This document shows positions 25,501 through 34,592 of a stretch of DNA of 64,000 nucleotides, piece by piece; position 1 is the stretch's first letter, and every line of letters starts with the position of its first letter. This DNA is from Plesiomonas sp051652165 (GTDB lineage: Bacteria > Pseudomonadota > Gammaproteobacteria > Enterobacterales > CAMTGL01), in contig NZ_JBOFTR010000004.1 in assembly GCF_051652165.1 (NCBI RefSeq), positions 186,001 to 250,000 of the forward strand. The letters run 5' to 3'. Both the position numbers and the translations under genes were made by a program. A model generated the notes under the pieces. It was not told where the DNA came from. It was given only the letters and a program-made list of their open reading frames with translations, and searched no databases.

Positions 25501-27294
25501 TTAATCAATCACCGTTGCACCGGTTTCCGCACTGGAAACATGTTCGCGGAATACTTTAAATAAATTCCGGCCAAAACCTGTCTGCTCGGCAGTTAAATCT
25601 GGGTGGAATGCTGCGCGCTGGCTCAGATCGGCATCAGTACTTAATGTACCCTGAGTGGCATCAAGCGTGATGACATCACCGTTTTGTAGATAAGCAAGAG
25701 GGCCGTTTTTGCTCGCTTCCGGCGTCACGTGAATAGCGGCAGGAATTTTTCCTGATGCGCCAGACAAACGGCCATCAGTGACCAGTGCCACTTTAAAGCC
25801 AGCTTTCTGGATATTACCCAGAATTGGCATCAGCTTATGTAATTCAGGCATACCATTTGCGCCCGGCCCGTTGTGGCGAACAACCACGATAACATCACGG
25901 TTCAGCGTACCCGCTTTGTAAGCTGCTTCTACATCGTGCTGAGATTCGAAAATCTCAACTGGAGCGTGAACAATATGGTGCTCAGGGGCAACGGCACTGA
26001 CTTTAATCACGCCACGGCCTAAGTTGCCTGACAGTACTTTTAGCCCACCGGTCGTGTTAAATACGCTGTCACCTTCTGCGATAACGGCCGGATCGCGCGT
26101 TTCCATCACCGGCTGCCATACTAATGCGCCATTTTCCAGTGTCGGCAGGCTCAGGTAATCTTCCATCGTGCCAAATACTGGAGTGGCATCCATATGCAGC
26201 AGACCACGCTCGGCCAGCTTACGCAGCAAGAGCGGAACACCGCCAGCCGCTTGGAAAGCATTGATATCTGCCGGTCCATTCGGGTAGACACGAGTCATCA
26301 GTGGTACAACATCAGAAAGTTCGCTGAAGTCATCCCATGTGACAATCAGGCCAGCGGCACGAGCAACGGCAATCATGTGCAGGGTGTGGTTAGTACTGCC
26401 GCCAGAGGCTAGCAGGGCAATCAGACCATTGACCATACAGCGTTCATCAAGCACGTCAGCCAGCGGGCGGTACTCGCTGCCGCCTTGTACCATGCTCGCC
26501 ACTTTACGGGCAGCATGATCGGTTAGTGCATTACGCAGTTCAGTATTGGGTGGGATAAAAGCAGAACCCGGTAACATCAGGCCCATCGCTTCAAATACCA
26601 GCTGGTTGGTGTTGGCTGTACCGTAGAAAGTACATGTGCCCGGCGCATGATATGCACCACACTCCATATCAAGCAGTGCATCACGGCCAAGTTCACCGGC
26701 TGCATATTTCTGGCGGACTTTGACTTTCTCATCATTGCTGATGCCAGTTGGCATTGGGCCAGCTGGAATAAATGCTGTTGGCAGATGGCCAAAGGCCAGT
26801 GCACCCATCAGTTGTCCGGGAGCAATTTTATCGCAAATGCCTAAAAGTAGGGTGGCATCAAACGTATTGTGGCTCAGTGATACAGCAGTAGCTTGTGCAA
26901 TCAGATCACGTGAGAACAGAGACATATCCATGCCCGGCTGCCCTTGTGTTACACCGTCACACATAGCAGGAACACCGCCAGCCACTTGTGCGCTGTGTCC
27001 TAATTCGGCCAAAACCGCTTTGATTTGGTCAGGATAGAATTGATAAGGCTGATGTGCAGAGAGCATATCATTGTATGCGGTGACAATGCCCACGTTAGCG
27101 CGGGTCATGTCGAGAATTTGGCCTTTTTGCTGGCTAGAACAGGCCGCTACAGCGTGGGCAAGGTTGCCACAGGCTAAGCTTGCGCGATTCTTACCTTGTG
27201 CAGCTTGAGATTGAATTTGTGCGAGATAACGCGCACGAGATTGTGCACTGCGTTCAGCAATCCGAGCTGTAACTTTGGCAATAACAGGGTGCAT
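25501..27294 (-). CDS. edd: 6-phosphogluconate dehydratase
   Basis: Dehydrates 6-phosphogluconate to KDPG, the first committed Entner-Doudoroff step; a [4Fe-4S] enzyme of the IlvD/Edd family. It has 597 residues (E. coli 603). Cluster and active-site blocks are visible: LACGNLAH, TAYNDMLSAHQPY, GGVPAMCDGVTQGQPGM, GICDKI, GTCTFYGTANTNQ, GGSTNHT and DGRLSGASGKIP. The start codon shares one base with the gntK stop, so the two are translationally coupled in a gntK-edd-eda unit read leftward from the gntU divergent region. Confidence 0.97.
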   Translation of the reverse strand: MHPVIAKVTARIAERSAQSRARYLAQIQSQAAQGKNRASLACGNLAHAVAACSSQQKGQILDMTRANVGIVTAYNDMLSAHQPYQFYPDQIKAVLAELGHSAQVAGGVPAMCDGVTQGQPGMDMSLFSRDLIAQATAVSLSHNTFDATLLLGICDKIAPGQLMGALAFGHLPTAFIPAGPMPTGISNDEKVKVRQKYAAGELGRDALLDMECGAYHAPGTCTFYGTANTNQLVFEAMGLMLPGSAFIPPNTELRNALTDHAARKVASMVQGGSEYRPLADVLDERCMVNGLIALLASGGSTNHTLHMIAVARAAGLIVTWDDFSELSDVVPLMTRVYPNGPADINAFQAAGGVPLLLRKLAERGLLHMDATPVFGTMEDYLSLPTLENGALVWQPVMETRDPAVIAEGDSVFNTTGGLKVLSGNLGRGVIKVSAVAPEHHIVHAPVEIFESQHDVEAAYKAGTLNRDVIVVVRHNGPGANGMPELHKLMPILGNIQKAGFKVALVTDGRLSGASGKIPAAIHVTPEASKNGPLAYLQNGDVITLDATQGTLSTDADLSQRAAFHPDLTAEQTGFGRNLFKVFREHVSSAETGATVID

Positions 27295-27809
27295 TAGTTA
27301 ACCTCTTTAGCTGCAATGACGGCACGTTCAACCACTTGATCAAACTCTGCATCAATATCAACGCGTAAAATACCCGTTTCATCAGTAAGTAATGGGCTTT
27401 CTAACGTATCAAATTGGCTTTGTAGCATACCTTCTTTTTGAAAGTGGCCTACACGCTTGCTTAGACGTTCGAAAATCAGTTCGAAAGTACCGTCGAGGAA
27501 AATAAAAGTGACGTTTTCATTACCTTCACGGATCATATCACGATACTTACGTTTCAGCGCAGAGCAGACAATAATGCCCGTTTCATTTTTCTTCTCAAGG
27601 CTAAATGCCGCATCACGGATACGTTCTAGCCACGGTGCACGATCATCATCATTCAGAGGGTTACCTGCGCTCATCTTTAAGATGTTTGCTTTTGGGTGCA
27701 AATCATCACCATCGATAAATTTAGCATTCAAAGCATTTGCCAGTGCAGAACCCACACTTGACTTACCACACCCTGAAACACCCATAACGATAATGCTGCG
27801 ACCTGCCAT
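27294..27809 (-). CDS. gntK: Gluconokinase
   Basis: Phosphorylates gluconate to 6-phosphogluconate, the substrate of Edd encoded directly downstream. The 171-residue product is typical of the thermoresistant GntK type (E. coli 175). It has a P-loop GVSGCGKSS at about residues 9-17 and conserved blocks FIDGDDLHPKANI, GNPLNDDDRAPWL, SALKRKYRD and FLDG. It is first in the leftward unit. Its upstream side faces gntU across a shared control region with overlapping GntR operators. Confidence 0.96.
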   Translation of the reverse strand: MAGRSIIVMGVSGCGKSSVGSALANALNAKFIDGDDLHPKANILKMSAGNPLNDDDRAPWLERIRDAAFSLEKKNETGIIVCSALKRKYRDMIREGNENVTFIFLDGTFELIFERLSKRVGHFQKEGMLQSQFDTLESPLLTDETGILRVDIDAEFDQVVERAVIAAKEVN

Positions 27810-27867
27810 AGTTTGACCTCAATCTCAATTTTGGAATTTGGTTGTACTCACCTGTTTCTACGATAGC

Positions 27868-27897
27868 ACGTTACGGGTAACATGTTACCCGTAACTA
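27868..27897. promoter_or_regulatory. Two overlapping GntR operators in the gntK/gntU divergent region
   Basis: ACGTTACGGGTAACAT (27868-27883) overlaps ATGTTACCCGTAACTA (27882-27897). Together, bases 27870-27895 form a perfect 26-base palindrome. Centres are 14 bases apart. This single element probably lets GntR silence both the gntK-edd-eda unit and gntU. Confidence 0.8.
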
Positions 27898-27940
27898 CAA
27901 AAACTGTGATGTAAAACACAGCTCACTTAGGATGAACACT

Positions 27941-29278
27941 ATGTCTGATATGTCGTTGATCATGACCGCCGCGGGATCTATCCTCCTGTTGCTGTTTTTA
28001 GTAATGAAAGTTCGGCTTCACGCGGTTGTTGCACTGATTCTGGTCTCTATGATTGCCGGCTTATTCTCTGGTATGAATCCGGCTGATATTGCTGCGACCA
28101 TCCAAAAAGGGATGGGCGGAACACTGGGCTTTGTTGCCGTAGTGGTCGCGTTGGGCGCAATGTTTGGTAAAGTGATGGAAACTACCGGTGCGCTTGATCG
28201 CATCGCACAAACACTGCTGGGTAAGTTCGGTACAGATCGCGCTAACTGGGCGATTACCATTACCGGCTTTATCTGTGCACTGCCACTGTTCTTTGATGTT
28301 GCCGTTGTTCTATTAATTGGCGTGGCGTTCGCGATTGTGCGTCGTGGCGGCGGTAGCGTAATCAAAATTGGTATCGCGCTGTTGGCGGGTATTGCAACTT
28401 GTCAGGCGTTCCTGATCCCCGCACCAGGCCCGATTTTGGTAGCATCACAATTAGGTGCTGATTTTGGTTACATGATCCTGTTTGGCTTGCTGGCCTCTAT
28501 CCCTGCGATGATCTTAGCTGGCCCGCTGTTTGGTTCAATGATTTCTAAAATTGTTGATGTTCCATTGCCAGAGCATGCGCAAGCCGATGATAAAGAGCGT
28601 GGTGAGCTACCTTCTTTTGGTCTGGCGATGGGGCTTATTGGCTTGCCGTTGCTGATGATTGGTCTGAAAACCATTGCTGCCCGCTTTGTTGAACAAGGTT
28701 CTGATCTGTATAACTGGTTGGAGTTTATTGGCCACCCGTTCACCGCAATTATGGTTGCGTGTTTGGCTGCATTCTACCTGTTGGGTATTCGCCGTGGTAT
28801 GAGCCGTGATGATGTCATGGGGGTATGTAGTGCAGCATTACAACCGGCCGGTATCATTATTCTGGTTACGGGTGCTGGCGGTGTATTTAAGCAGGTTCTG
28901 GTTGATTCTGGCGTAGGCGCTGCATTGGGTAATACGCTGGCAAGTTCTGGCCTGCCGATTGTGGTCTTAGCCTTTATTCTGGCCGCTGCAGTACGTGTTA
29001 TTCAGGGCTCTGCTACCGTTGCGATGTTAACATCATGTGGTTTGATCTTACCTATGCTGGAAGGTTTGGGCTTAAACGGTGCACAACTGGCAGCCATTAC
29101 CATTGCTATTGGTGGTGGTGCGATTGTACTGTCACACGTGAATGACTCCGGTTTCTGGCTGGCAAACCGTTACTTAGGTCTAACCGAAAAACAAACCCTA
29201 CAAACGTGGACGGTGATGGAAACGATCATCGGTGTTACCGGTGGTGTGGTTGCCATGATTATTATGATGTTTTTGTAA
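27941..29278 (+). CDS. gntU: Gluconate permease, GntU-type
   Basis: Inner-membrane gluconate:H+ symporter of the GntP family, about 12-14 hydrophobic segments. The 445-residue product aligns better with E. coli low-affinity GntU than with GntT. Examples are LLLLFLVMK, MGGTLGFVAVVVALGAMFGK, ICALPLFFDVAVVLL, GVFKQVLVDSGVG, RVIQGSATVA and SHVNDSGFWL. The ATG at 27941 is preferred, because AGGA (27929-27932) lies 8 bases upstream and the N-terminus then aligns with GntU. An in-frame ATG at 27932 overlaps the ribosome site. It is divergent from gntK and controlled by the shared GntR operators. Confidence 0.93.
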   Translation: MSDMSLIMTAAGSILLLLFLVMKVRLHAVVALILVSMIAGLFSGMNPADIAATIQKGMGGTLGFVAVVVALGAMFGKVMETTGALDRIAQTLLGKFGTDRANWAITITGFICALPLFFDVAVVLLIGVAFAIVRRGGGSVIKIGIALLAGIATCQAFLIPAPGPILVASQLGADFGYMILFGLLASIPAMILAGPLFGSMISKIVDVPLPEHAQADDKERGELPSFGLAMGLIGLPLLMIGLKTIAARFVEQGSDLYNWLEFIGHPFTAIMVACLAAFYLLGIRRGMSRDDVMGVCSAALQPAGIIILVTGAGGVFKQVLVDSGVGAALGNTLASSGLPIVVLAFILAAAVRVIQGSATVAMLTSCGLILPMLEGLGLNGAQLAAITIAIGGGAIVLSHVNDSGFWLANRYLGLTEKQTLQTWTVMETIIGVTGGVVAMIIMMFL

Positions 29279-29370
29279 GCGATAAATAGCGCAATACAGG
29301 TGATATCTCGCTCATATTCCAAAAATTGAGCCTAAGATTTTCTCTTGTACTCATCGATATTTTTTGAATA

Positions 29371-29420
29371 TGAACTGCACCCCAAAAGTTGGAGAGCCAA
29401 CAGAGTAAGGTGCAGTTTTT
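29371..29420 (+). repeat. Hairpin resembling fused insertion-sequence ends; probable terminator
   Basis: TGAACTGCACCCCAAAAGTT at 29371-29390 looks like the terminal inverted repeat of IS3-family (IS150-group) elements as I recall them. It is followed within 50 bases by an inverted partner. The outer stem is AACTGCACC (29373-29381) with GGTGCAGTT (29409-29417), and the inner stem is GTTGG (29388-29392) with CCAAC (29397-29401). The run of T after the stem makes it a plausible terminator for gntU. No transposase sequence lies between. Confidence 0.5.
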
Positions 29421-29579
29421 TATAGATGTTGTTTATTTAAGCTATTTAAGCCTGCATTCATCAAGCCTTACACTTCATCATTTAATTGCATTACTTTTAG
29501 CACAAAATGCTAAAAACATGAGCGAGTAATTGCTTATAGTCCGCGGTTTGTCATCATAAGTGTGTTCTTGGATAAGCGG

Positions 29580-30152
29580 ATGAGTGTTCGATTAAAAGCA
29601 ATATTGTGTTCATTACTGATCGTATTCGGATTAGTCGGTTGTGGCGCAACGGGAGATACACCAAAACAAAAACGTGCCTATATTCAGTCTATCCGCCAAG
29701 ATACATTGAATAAGCTCTATCAGCAGCAGCCAAAAACGAGAGATTTAATCCGTAATTCAAAAGGATATGCTGTTTTCTCTACACAAAGTAACCGCCTTGC
29801 CTTGATTGGATTAGGGTATGGATTTGGTGTAGTTCATGATAATCAAAGCAATCAAGATACTTATATGCGTATGATGAGCCTCAGCGCAGGGTTAGGCTTA
29901 GGTGTTCAAGATATGCGCGTTATTGTGATCTTCCATGATAAGAAAACAATGGATAACTTCATTCGTTCTGGTTGGGATGCAAGTGCAAACGCGGAAATGG
30001 TCGCAAAATGGAAAGACAGCGGTGCAGCCAATAATCAGACTGTTCCTGCAGATTTTAAAAATGTGACAGTATATGAGTTAACTGAGCATGGGCTGGCACT
30101 ACAAGCAATGCTTCAAGGCTTTAAATACTGGCCAGATGATGAGCTAAACTAA
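29580..30152 (+). CDS. YSC84/SYLF-like lipoprotein
   Basis: A 190-residue predicted lipoprotein: a basic start, hydrophobic run and lipobox LVGC place the lipidated Cys at residue 21. The body has the pattern of YSC84-related (SYLF) proteins. SKGYAVFSTQSNRLALIGLGYGFG-type glycine-rich lines are followed by MSLSAGLGLGVQDMRVIVIF and FIRSGWDASANAEMV. SYLF domains bind phosphoinositides in eukaryotes; the bacterial role is not settled. The ATG at 29580 gives the clean signal peptide; the frame opens upstream at 29562 with GTG. It stands alone with a terminator after it. Confidence 0.75.
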   Translation: MSVRLKAILCSLLIVFGLVGCGATGDTPKQKRAYIQSIRQDTLNKLYQQQPKTRDLIRNSKGYAVFSTQSNRLALIGLGYGFGVVHDNQSNQDTYMRMMSLSAGLGLGVQDMRVIVIFHDKKTMDNFIRSGWDASANAEMVAKWKDSGAANNQTVPADFKNVTVYELTEHGLALQAMLQGFKYWPDDELN

Positions 30153-30160
30153 TTTTTATC

Positions 30161-30195
30161 TGTGGGATACAATATTTGTATCCCACAATTTTGTT
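30161..30195 (+). terminator. Hairpin after the YSC84-like lipoprotein gene
   Basis: TGTGGGATACAA (30161-30172) and TTGTATCCCACA (30176-30187) form a perfect 12-base stem with a TAT loop. It is followed by ATTTTGTT. Confidence 0.75.
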
Positions 30196-30307
30196 ATGTC
30201 TTGTGGATTCTTATGGGTACTGTGGTAATAGAGCCTTTAACTTATCAGTCTTTAAAACGGTATCACTGGAGCATTACACGAGAAAGTAGTATGAAAACGC
30301 ACAATAT

Positions 30308-31321
30308 TTAACAAATCCGTGCTTGTAATAGTTGCTGTTGGAAAGTGTTCCATGCCGCGCGGCTATCGTGAATAAACTCAACACGACTATCAGTTGGCAC
30401 AACATCAGCTGTTTCAATCTGAAACTCACCTTCTTGGCGATTAAACTGCAATGCTCCCCCAGCAATGCGTACAACACCTTTCACACGGATCACGGGTGCT
30501 GTCCTTGCTAACTCCAGAATTTTTGTCATATCAAACAGAGTGTCTGCATCAAATATCCAACCACAACTAAAATAGCCTTGGCCTTGATTTTCAGCTCTTC
30601 GCCAGCGTTCATTACCGTGTAAATTAAGTACAGCACTAATGGGGGATACAACCGCTTTATGTTGATGTGCAGCTGATGTTGTGATGTATCGAGGGAAGGC
30701 CGGTAAGTCAAGTAAGGCAACCGAAATATTACCTTGTACGGCATACTCGGTATGATGTGCAGCTAAATACTCTTTTTGCAGTGCAGTTTCAGATAATGAG
30801 TGCGAAAGCTCAGCAAATAACGTGAGATCTTGTGGTGAACATAAATCGGTTTTATTGGCGATTAGCACATCTGCTGCGGCGATTTGATCGCGAAAATTCT
30901 CATTTTCACGGTATTTAGTATCTTTCAAATGGCGAGGGTCGAGCACACATAAGGTCGCACCCAGCGTAAGAACCGACTGATAATGCTCTCCGGTCAGCAT
31001 ATCCAACACCTGTTTTGGATGCCCAAGCCCTGTGGGTTCAATTAAAATACGGTCTGGTCGGTGTTGGCTGATGAGCATGTTTAATCCTACCTGCATAGGT
31101 AATCCGGCGACACAGCAGAGACATCCACCGGGGATCTCTTTGACTACAGCCCCTTGATCACGCAGTAATGCGCCATCAATACCTATTTCACCAAACTCAT
31201 TAACCAAAATAGCCCATTTTTCATGTTCAGGCTTTGACGCTAATAAATGGCGGATAGTGGTTGTTTTTCCACTGCCTAAAAATCCAGTAATTAAGTTAGT
31301 TTTGATTTTACTGTTGAGCAT
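30308..31321 (-). CDS. yeiR: YeiR-type CobW/COG0523 zinc-binding GTPase
   Basis: A metallochaperone-family GTPase, 337 residues (E. coli YeiR 328). Seen: Walker A GFLGSGKTT (about residues 13-21), NEFGEIGIDGALL, the metal-binding CxCC motif in PGGCLCC, IEPTGLGHPKQ, and NKTD for guanine recognition. CGWIFDADTLFD and the RVKGVVRI block mark the C-terminal CobW domain. The match to E. coli YeiR runs throughout, so the family call is strong. The target protein that receives metal is unknown. No zinc-uptake or duplicated zinc-dependent enzyme gene is adjacent, and no Zur-like site was recognised. Confidence 0.9.
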   Translation of the reverse strand: MLNSKIKTNLITGFLGSGKTTTIRHLLASKPEHEKWAILVNEFGEIGIDGALLRDQGAVVKEIPGGCLCCVAGLPMQVGLNMLISQHRPDRILIEPTGLGHPKQVLDMLTGEHYQSVLTLGATLCVLDPRHLKDTKYRENENFRDQIAAADVLIANKTDLCSPQDLTLFAELSHSLSETALQKEYLAAHHTEYAVQGNISVALLDLPAFPRYITTSAAHQHKAVVSPISAVLNLHGNERWRRAENQGQGYFSCGWIFDADTLFDMTKILELARTAPVIRVKGVVRIAGGALQFNRQEGEFQIETADVVPTDSRVEFIHDSRAAWNTFQQQLLQARIC

Positions 31322-31483
31322 GCACAGCTTCCCTGAGAATCAACAATTATAGGTATATGTAAATATCCCATAATAATGGCTTTATAGAGCAGAAAATAAG
31401 GTGGTAAATGCAAAATGCTGACTATAAAAAAATCCAGCATAGGGAGATATGCTGGATTTTTTAAATTAATCAAATGGTTAAGA

Positions 31484-32743
31484 TTATCGGTAAACAGGCA
31501 ATAGATTAAACATAGCCAAAATTTGAGCAATTAAATTGGTGATCCCAAACATAATAACCACAATAATCATCAGATTACCACCAGGAGCACGGTAGGTTGG
31601 GCTACCAAATTTTTGGCGGCTGGCGCGGGCCATCATCGCAGGAACAATGGCAGCCCAAATTGCAGCGGCTAAACCAGCAAAACCAATGGCATAGATAAAA
31701 CCGTTCGGGAAGACTAAACCGCCAATCGTTGGAGGAATAAAGGTAATAACTGCTGTTTTAGAGCGGCCGATTAAGCTGTCATCAAATTTAAAGAGATCGG
31801 CAATATAGTCAAACAACCCTAAGGTTACGCCTAAAAATGAGCTGGCAACGGCCATATAAGAGAAGGCGGTCAGCATTTTATCAATGGTTTGGGTTGATAC
31901 TACGCCACTGAGTGCTTTTAACAAGCTGCCAATATTGCCACCTTGATTAACAATAGCTTTAAACTCATCACGTGGAATATTACCTAAAATGGCCAGTTGC
32001 CAGAGCATGTAAATAGCCAAGGCGATCAGCGTACCAATTAATAAACTTAGTACAACAGGGCGGGGTTCTTTTCCATAATATTTGACTAAGCTTGGCACGT
32101 TACCATGATAACCAAACGATGCTAAACAGTAAGGTAGAGCCGCTAACGCAAAGGGTAAATACTGGGTTTGTGTATCATGGGTGTTGAACAATACCGTAGG
32201 TTGTATATGACCGATTAAATCAAAAGTCGAGAAGAAAAATGTAATCAGCATACCACCAATCAGTACAGTAGTTAGGCGATCAACTGCTTTAGTAGATAAC
32301 CAAACAAAAAATGCCAAACCTAGTGCAAACAATAAACCGGCTACAGTTTGATTAATTGAGAGACCTAATGCAGCATTTAATGTGTGGCTAATAATTGAAC
32401 CACCACCAGAGATATAAGCATAGGTTAGGATATACAGTACAAATGCAATAGTAATTCCATTAATGGCATTCCACTGCTTACCCAATAATCCTTTGACCAT
32501 AGTGTCAAAACTTGCACCCACTTTGTAGTTCAAGTTAGCTTCTAAAATCATCAAACCAGAGGCGTACATGCACAGCCATGTTGCTAACAAAATCACCACT
32601 GAACCGATAAACCACACGCCAGATGTCACCACAGGCAGAGAGAACATGCCCGCACCAACGGCTGTACCGGCAATAATCATCGCACCACCAAGAATAGAAG
32701 GGCGGCTTGAGACTGTTGGGGTAATGATATTTTGCTGTGCCAT
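31484..32743 (-). CDS. mtr: Tryptophan-specific permease Mtr
   Basis: Inner-membrane aromatic amino acid:H+ symporter of the HAAAP family; closer to Mtr than to TyrP. Examples are GTAVGAGMFSLPVV, GLMILEANLNYKVGASFDT, AFVLYILTYAYISGG, LASFGYHGNVPSLVKYYGK, ASSFLGVTLGLFDYIADLF and NLLPVYR at the end. From ATG 32743 it has 419 residues (E. coli 414) with a near-perfect AAGGAG site 8 bases upstream; the longer opening is not used. A TrpR-like operator overlaps the predicted -10, so tryptophan repression is expected. It is divergent from aroG, another aromatic pathway gene. Confidence 0.95.
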   Translation of the reverse strand: MAQQNIITPTVSSRPSILGGAMIIAGTAVGAGMFSLPVVTSGVWFIGSVVILLATWLCMYASGLMILEANLNYKVGASFDTMVKGLLGKQWNAINGITIAFVLYILTYAYISGGGSIISHTLNAALGLSINQTVAGLLFALGLAFFVWLSTKAVDRLTTVLIGGMLITFFFSTFDLIGHIQPTVLFNTHDTQTQYLPFALAALPYCLASFGYHGNVPSLVKYYGKEPRPVVLSLLIGTLIALAIYMLWQLAILGNIPRDEFKAIVNQGGNIGSLLKALSGVVSTQTIDKMLTAFSYMAVASSFLGVTLGLFDYIADLFKFDDSLIGRSKTAVITFIPPTIGGLVFPNGFIYAIGFAGLAAAIWAAIVPAMMARASRQKFGSPTYRAPGGNLMIIVVIMFGITNLIAQILAMFNLLPVYR

Positions 32744-33464
32744 TAACACACTCCTTATGTGTAATTGTGTACTAGCATGATAGTTCATTTGTTGTGGCAG
32801 AGTAAACAAAAACATTACAAGCTATTGCGAGTATGCAATTTTTTGCGTTAAGGTAAGGGTGTTCACAAATGGCGTTTGCTGCTCTATTCGCGTCATGACT
32901 GACTTCATTGTTTAACGGTGTAAAAAAGGTAAATAGGAATGAATATCGTAAGGTGTCGGCGTATTTGTACGCACTGCTTTAAGCACAGAGTCATTTCAAC
33001 ACTGCAATGCTTGAATGATGTTTGGTGTGATATTTATATTTGCCTACACTGTTATCGGCAATATGCATAACTATTATGTGTCACAATAAAGGTGCTATTG
33101 CAAAAAATACCAAAAAGTATCGTGATAAAACGTGATATAGATGAAACATGCAAAATATATGACGTATTTTTGAGTATGTTTTGAGATCGTATTTTTGCTA
33201 ATACTGTTTTATCCTGTCTTGCATTTAAATAATTAAATACATATCTCTTACTGTGCTGTATTACGTAAGAACTGCATATAGTTATAAAACCCTTGTGTTA
33301 TTTCCCTAAGATTCAAGGTTGTATACGCATAAATATGCAGCATATTGTTTCGTTGTGATTCCATTTATGAATAAGTTTACATCCGCTAGAAGATCAGGCA
33401 GATTGAAAGAATACAGTTTTACCGTGCCGATTCGAACGGTAGTATTTTGACAGGATGTAAAAAT
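32744..33464. other. mtr-aroG divergent control region
   Basis: About 0.7 kb between divergent aromatic amino acid genes. It holds the mtr promoter and TrpR-like operator at 32769-32786. A near TyrR-box (AGTAAA-N7-ATTACA, 32801-32819; spacer one base too long) lies upstream. The 33000-33400 part shows no gene. A short inverted repeat TACCGT/ACGGTA (33420-33441) precedes the aroG ribosome site. Confidence 0.5.
32769..32806 (-). promoter_or_regulatory. mtr promoter with TrpR-like operator
   Basis: On the minus strand GAACTATCATGCTAGTAC (32786-32769) matches 13 of 18 positions of the TrpR operator consensus; all mismatches fall in the centre. It overlaps a -10 TATCAT. TTTACT (32801-32806) is a -35 candidate 18 bases upstream. 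This placement matches TrpR repression of mtr in E. coli. Confidence 0.65.
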
Positions 33465-34532
33465 ATGAGCTATCAGAACGATGATATCAGAGTCAAAGAG
33501 ATTAAAGAGTTATTGCCTCCGATTGCTTTACTCGAGAAATATGGTGTCACAGAAAAGGCATCGGCTACAGTATTTGAATCACGCGAATCTATCCACCGTA
33601 TATTGAATGATCAAGACGATCGCCTATTAGTCGTCATCGGGCCATGCTCTATTCATGATCCTATTGCGGCACTAGAGTACAGCAAGCGTTTACTGGAGTT
33701 ACGTGAAGAGCTTTCTGATGATCTCGAAGTGGTGATGCGCGTTTATTTTGAAAAACCGCGGACCACCGTGGGTTGGAAAGGGTTAATTAATGATCCATAT
33801 CTAGATGATAGCTATCAGATTAATGATGGTTTGCGTATTGCCCGTAAAATTTTGCTTGATATTAATGATTTAGGTATGCCAACTGCCGGTGAGTTTTTAG
33901 ACATGATCACCCCACAATATATGGCAGACTTAATGAGCTGGGGTGCTATCGGAGCACGCACGACAGAGTCTCAGGTACACCGAGAGTTAGCATCAGGTTT
34001 ATCATGCCCTGTAGGTTTTAAAAATGGCACTGATGGCACAATTAAAGTAGCTATTGATGCAATTAGTGCAGCAAATGCCTCACACCATTTTTTATCGGTG
34101 ACTAAATTTGGCCATTCAGCCATTGTTGCCACAGCCGGAAATCCAGATTGCCACATTATTTTACGTGGTGGTAAAGAGCCTAATTACAGTGCTGATCATG
34201 TTAGTTCTGTGGTTAATGAGCTTGTTTCAAATAAATTGCCAAGCAAAGTGATGATTGACTTTAGCCATGCTAATAGTTCAAAGCAGTATCAACGCCAGCG
34301 CGTTGTTTCTGCTGATGTTTGTGCGCAAATTGCTGCGGGTAATCAGGCTATTTTTGGCATTATGGCTGAAAGCCATTTAGTTGAAGGAAGGCAAGATTTA
34401 GTGGCTAACATGCCATTAACTTTTGGTCAGAGTATTACAGATGCATGTTTAGGGTGGGATGATACAGAACTACTGCTGCGCGACTTAGCTAACGCAGTAC
34501 GTACCCGACGCGCTGCGGTAAAGATGAAGTAA
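33465..34532 (+). CDS. aroG: Phenylalanine-type DAHP synthase
   Basis: Condenses phosphoenolpyruvate and erythrose 4-phosphate, the first step of the shikimate pathway. From ATG 33465 the product has 355 residues. It matches E. coli AroG closely: MSYQNDDIRVKEIKELLPP, DRLLVVIGPCSIHDP, VYFEKPRTTVGWKGLINDP, GAIGARTTESQVHRELASG and MIDFSHANSSKQ. The metal and PEP ligands (Cys in GPCS, the KPRT lysine/arginine, His/Glu/Asp later) are kept. AGGA stands 9 bases before this ATG; an upstream in-frame start at 33447 overlaps the ribosome site. Feedback by phenylalanine is expected from the family; TyrR boxes are not convincing. Confidence 0.95.
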   Translation: MSYQNDDIRVKEIKELLPPIALLEKYGVTEKASATVFESRESIHRILNDQDDRLLVVIGPCSIHDPIAALEYSKRLLELREELSDDLEVVMRVYFEKPRTTVGWKGLINDPYLDDSYQINDGLRIARKILLDINDLGMPTAGEFLDMITPQYMADLMSWGAIGARTTESQVHRELASGLSCPVGFKNGTDGTIKVAIDAISAANASHHFLSVTKFGHSAIVATAGNPDCHIILRGGKEPNYSADHVSSVVNELVSNKLPSKVMIDFSHANSSKQYQRQRVVSADVCAQIAAGNQAIFGIMAESHLVEGRQDLVANMPLTFGQSITDACLGWDDTELLLRDLANAVRTRRAAVKMK

Positions 34533-34592
34533 AGCCTGTAGGTTATATTTCATACTAAATATTGGTTTTATATCCCGTTGTATACATTGAAA

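Noticed and set aside
27905..27920. CRP-like site TGTGA-N6-ACACA before gntU
   Set aside because: One half is imperfect, and it ends only 20 bases before the gntU start codon, an unsuitable place for activation of gntU. It was not called.
33364..33381. TyrR box upstream of aroG
   Set aside because: The right half TTTACA is present, but the left half matches only 3 of 6.
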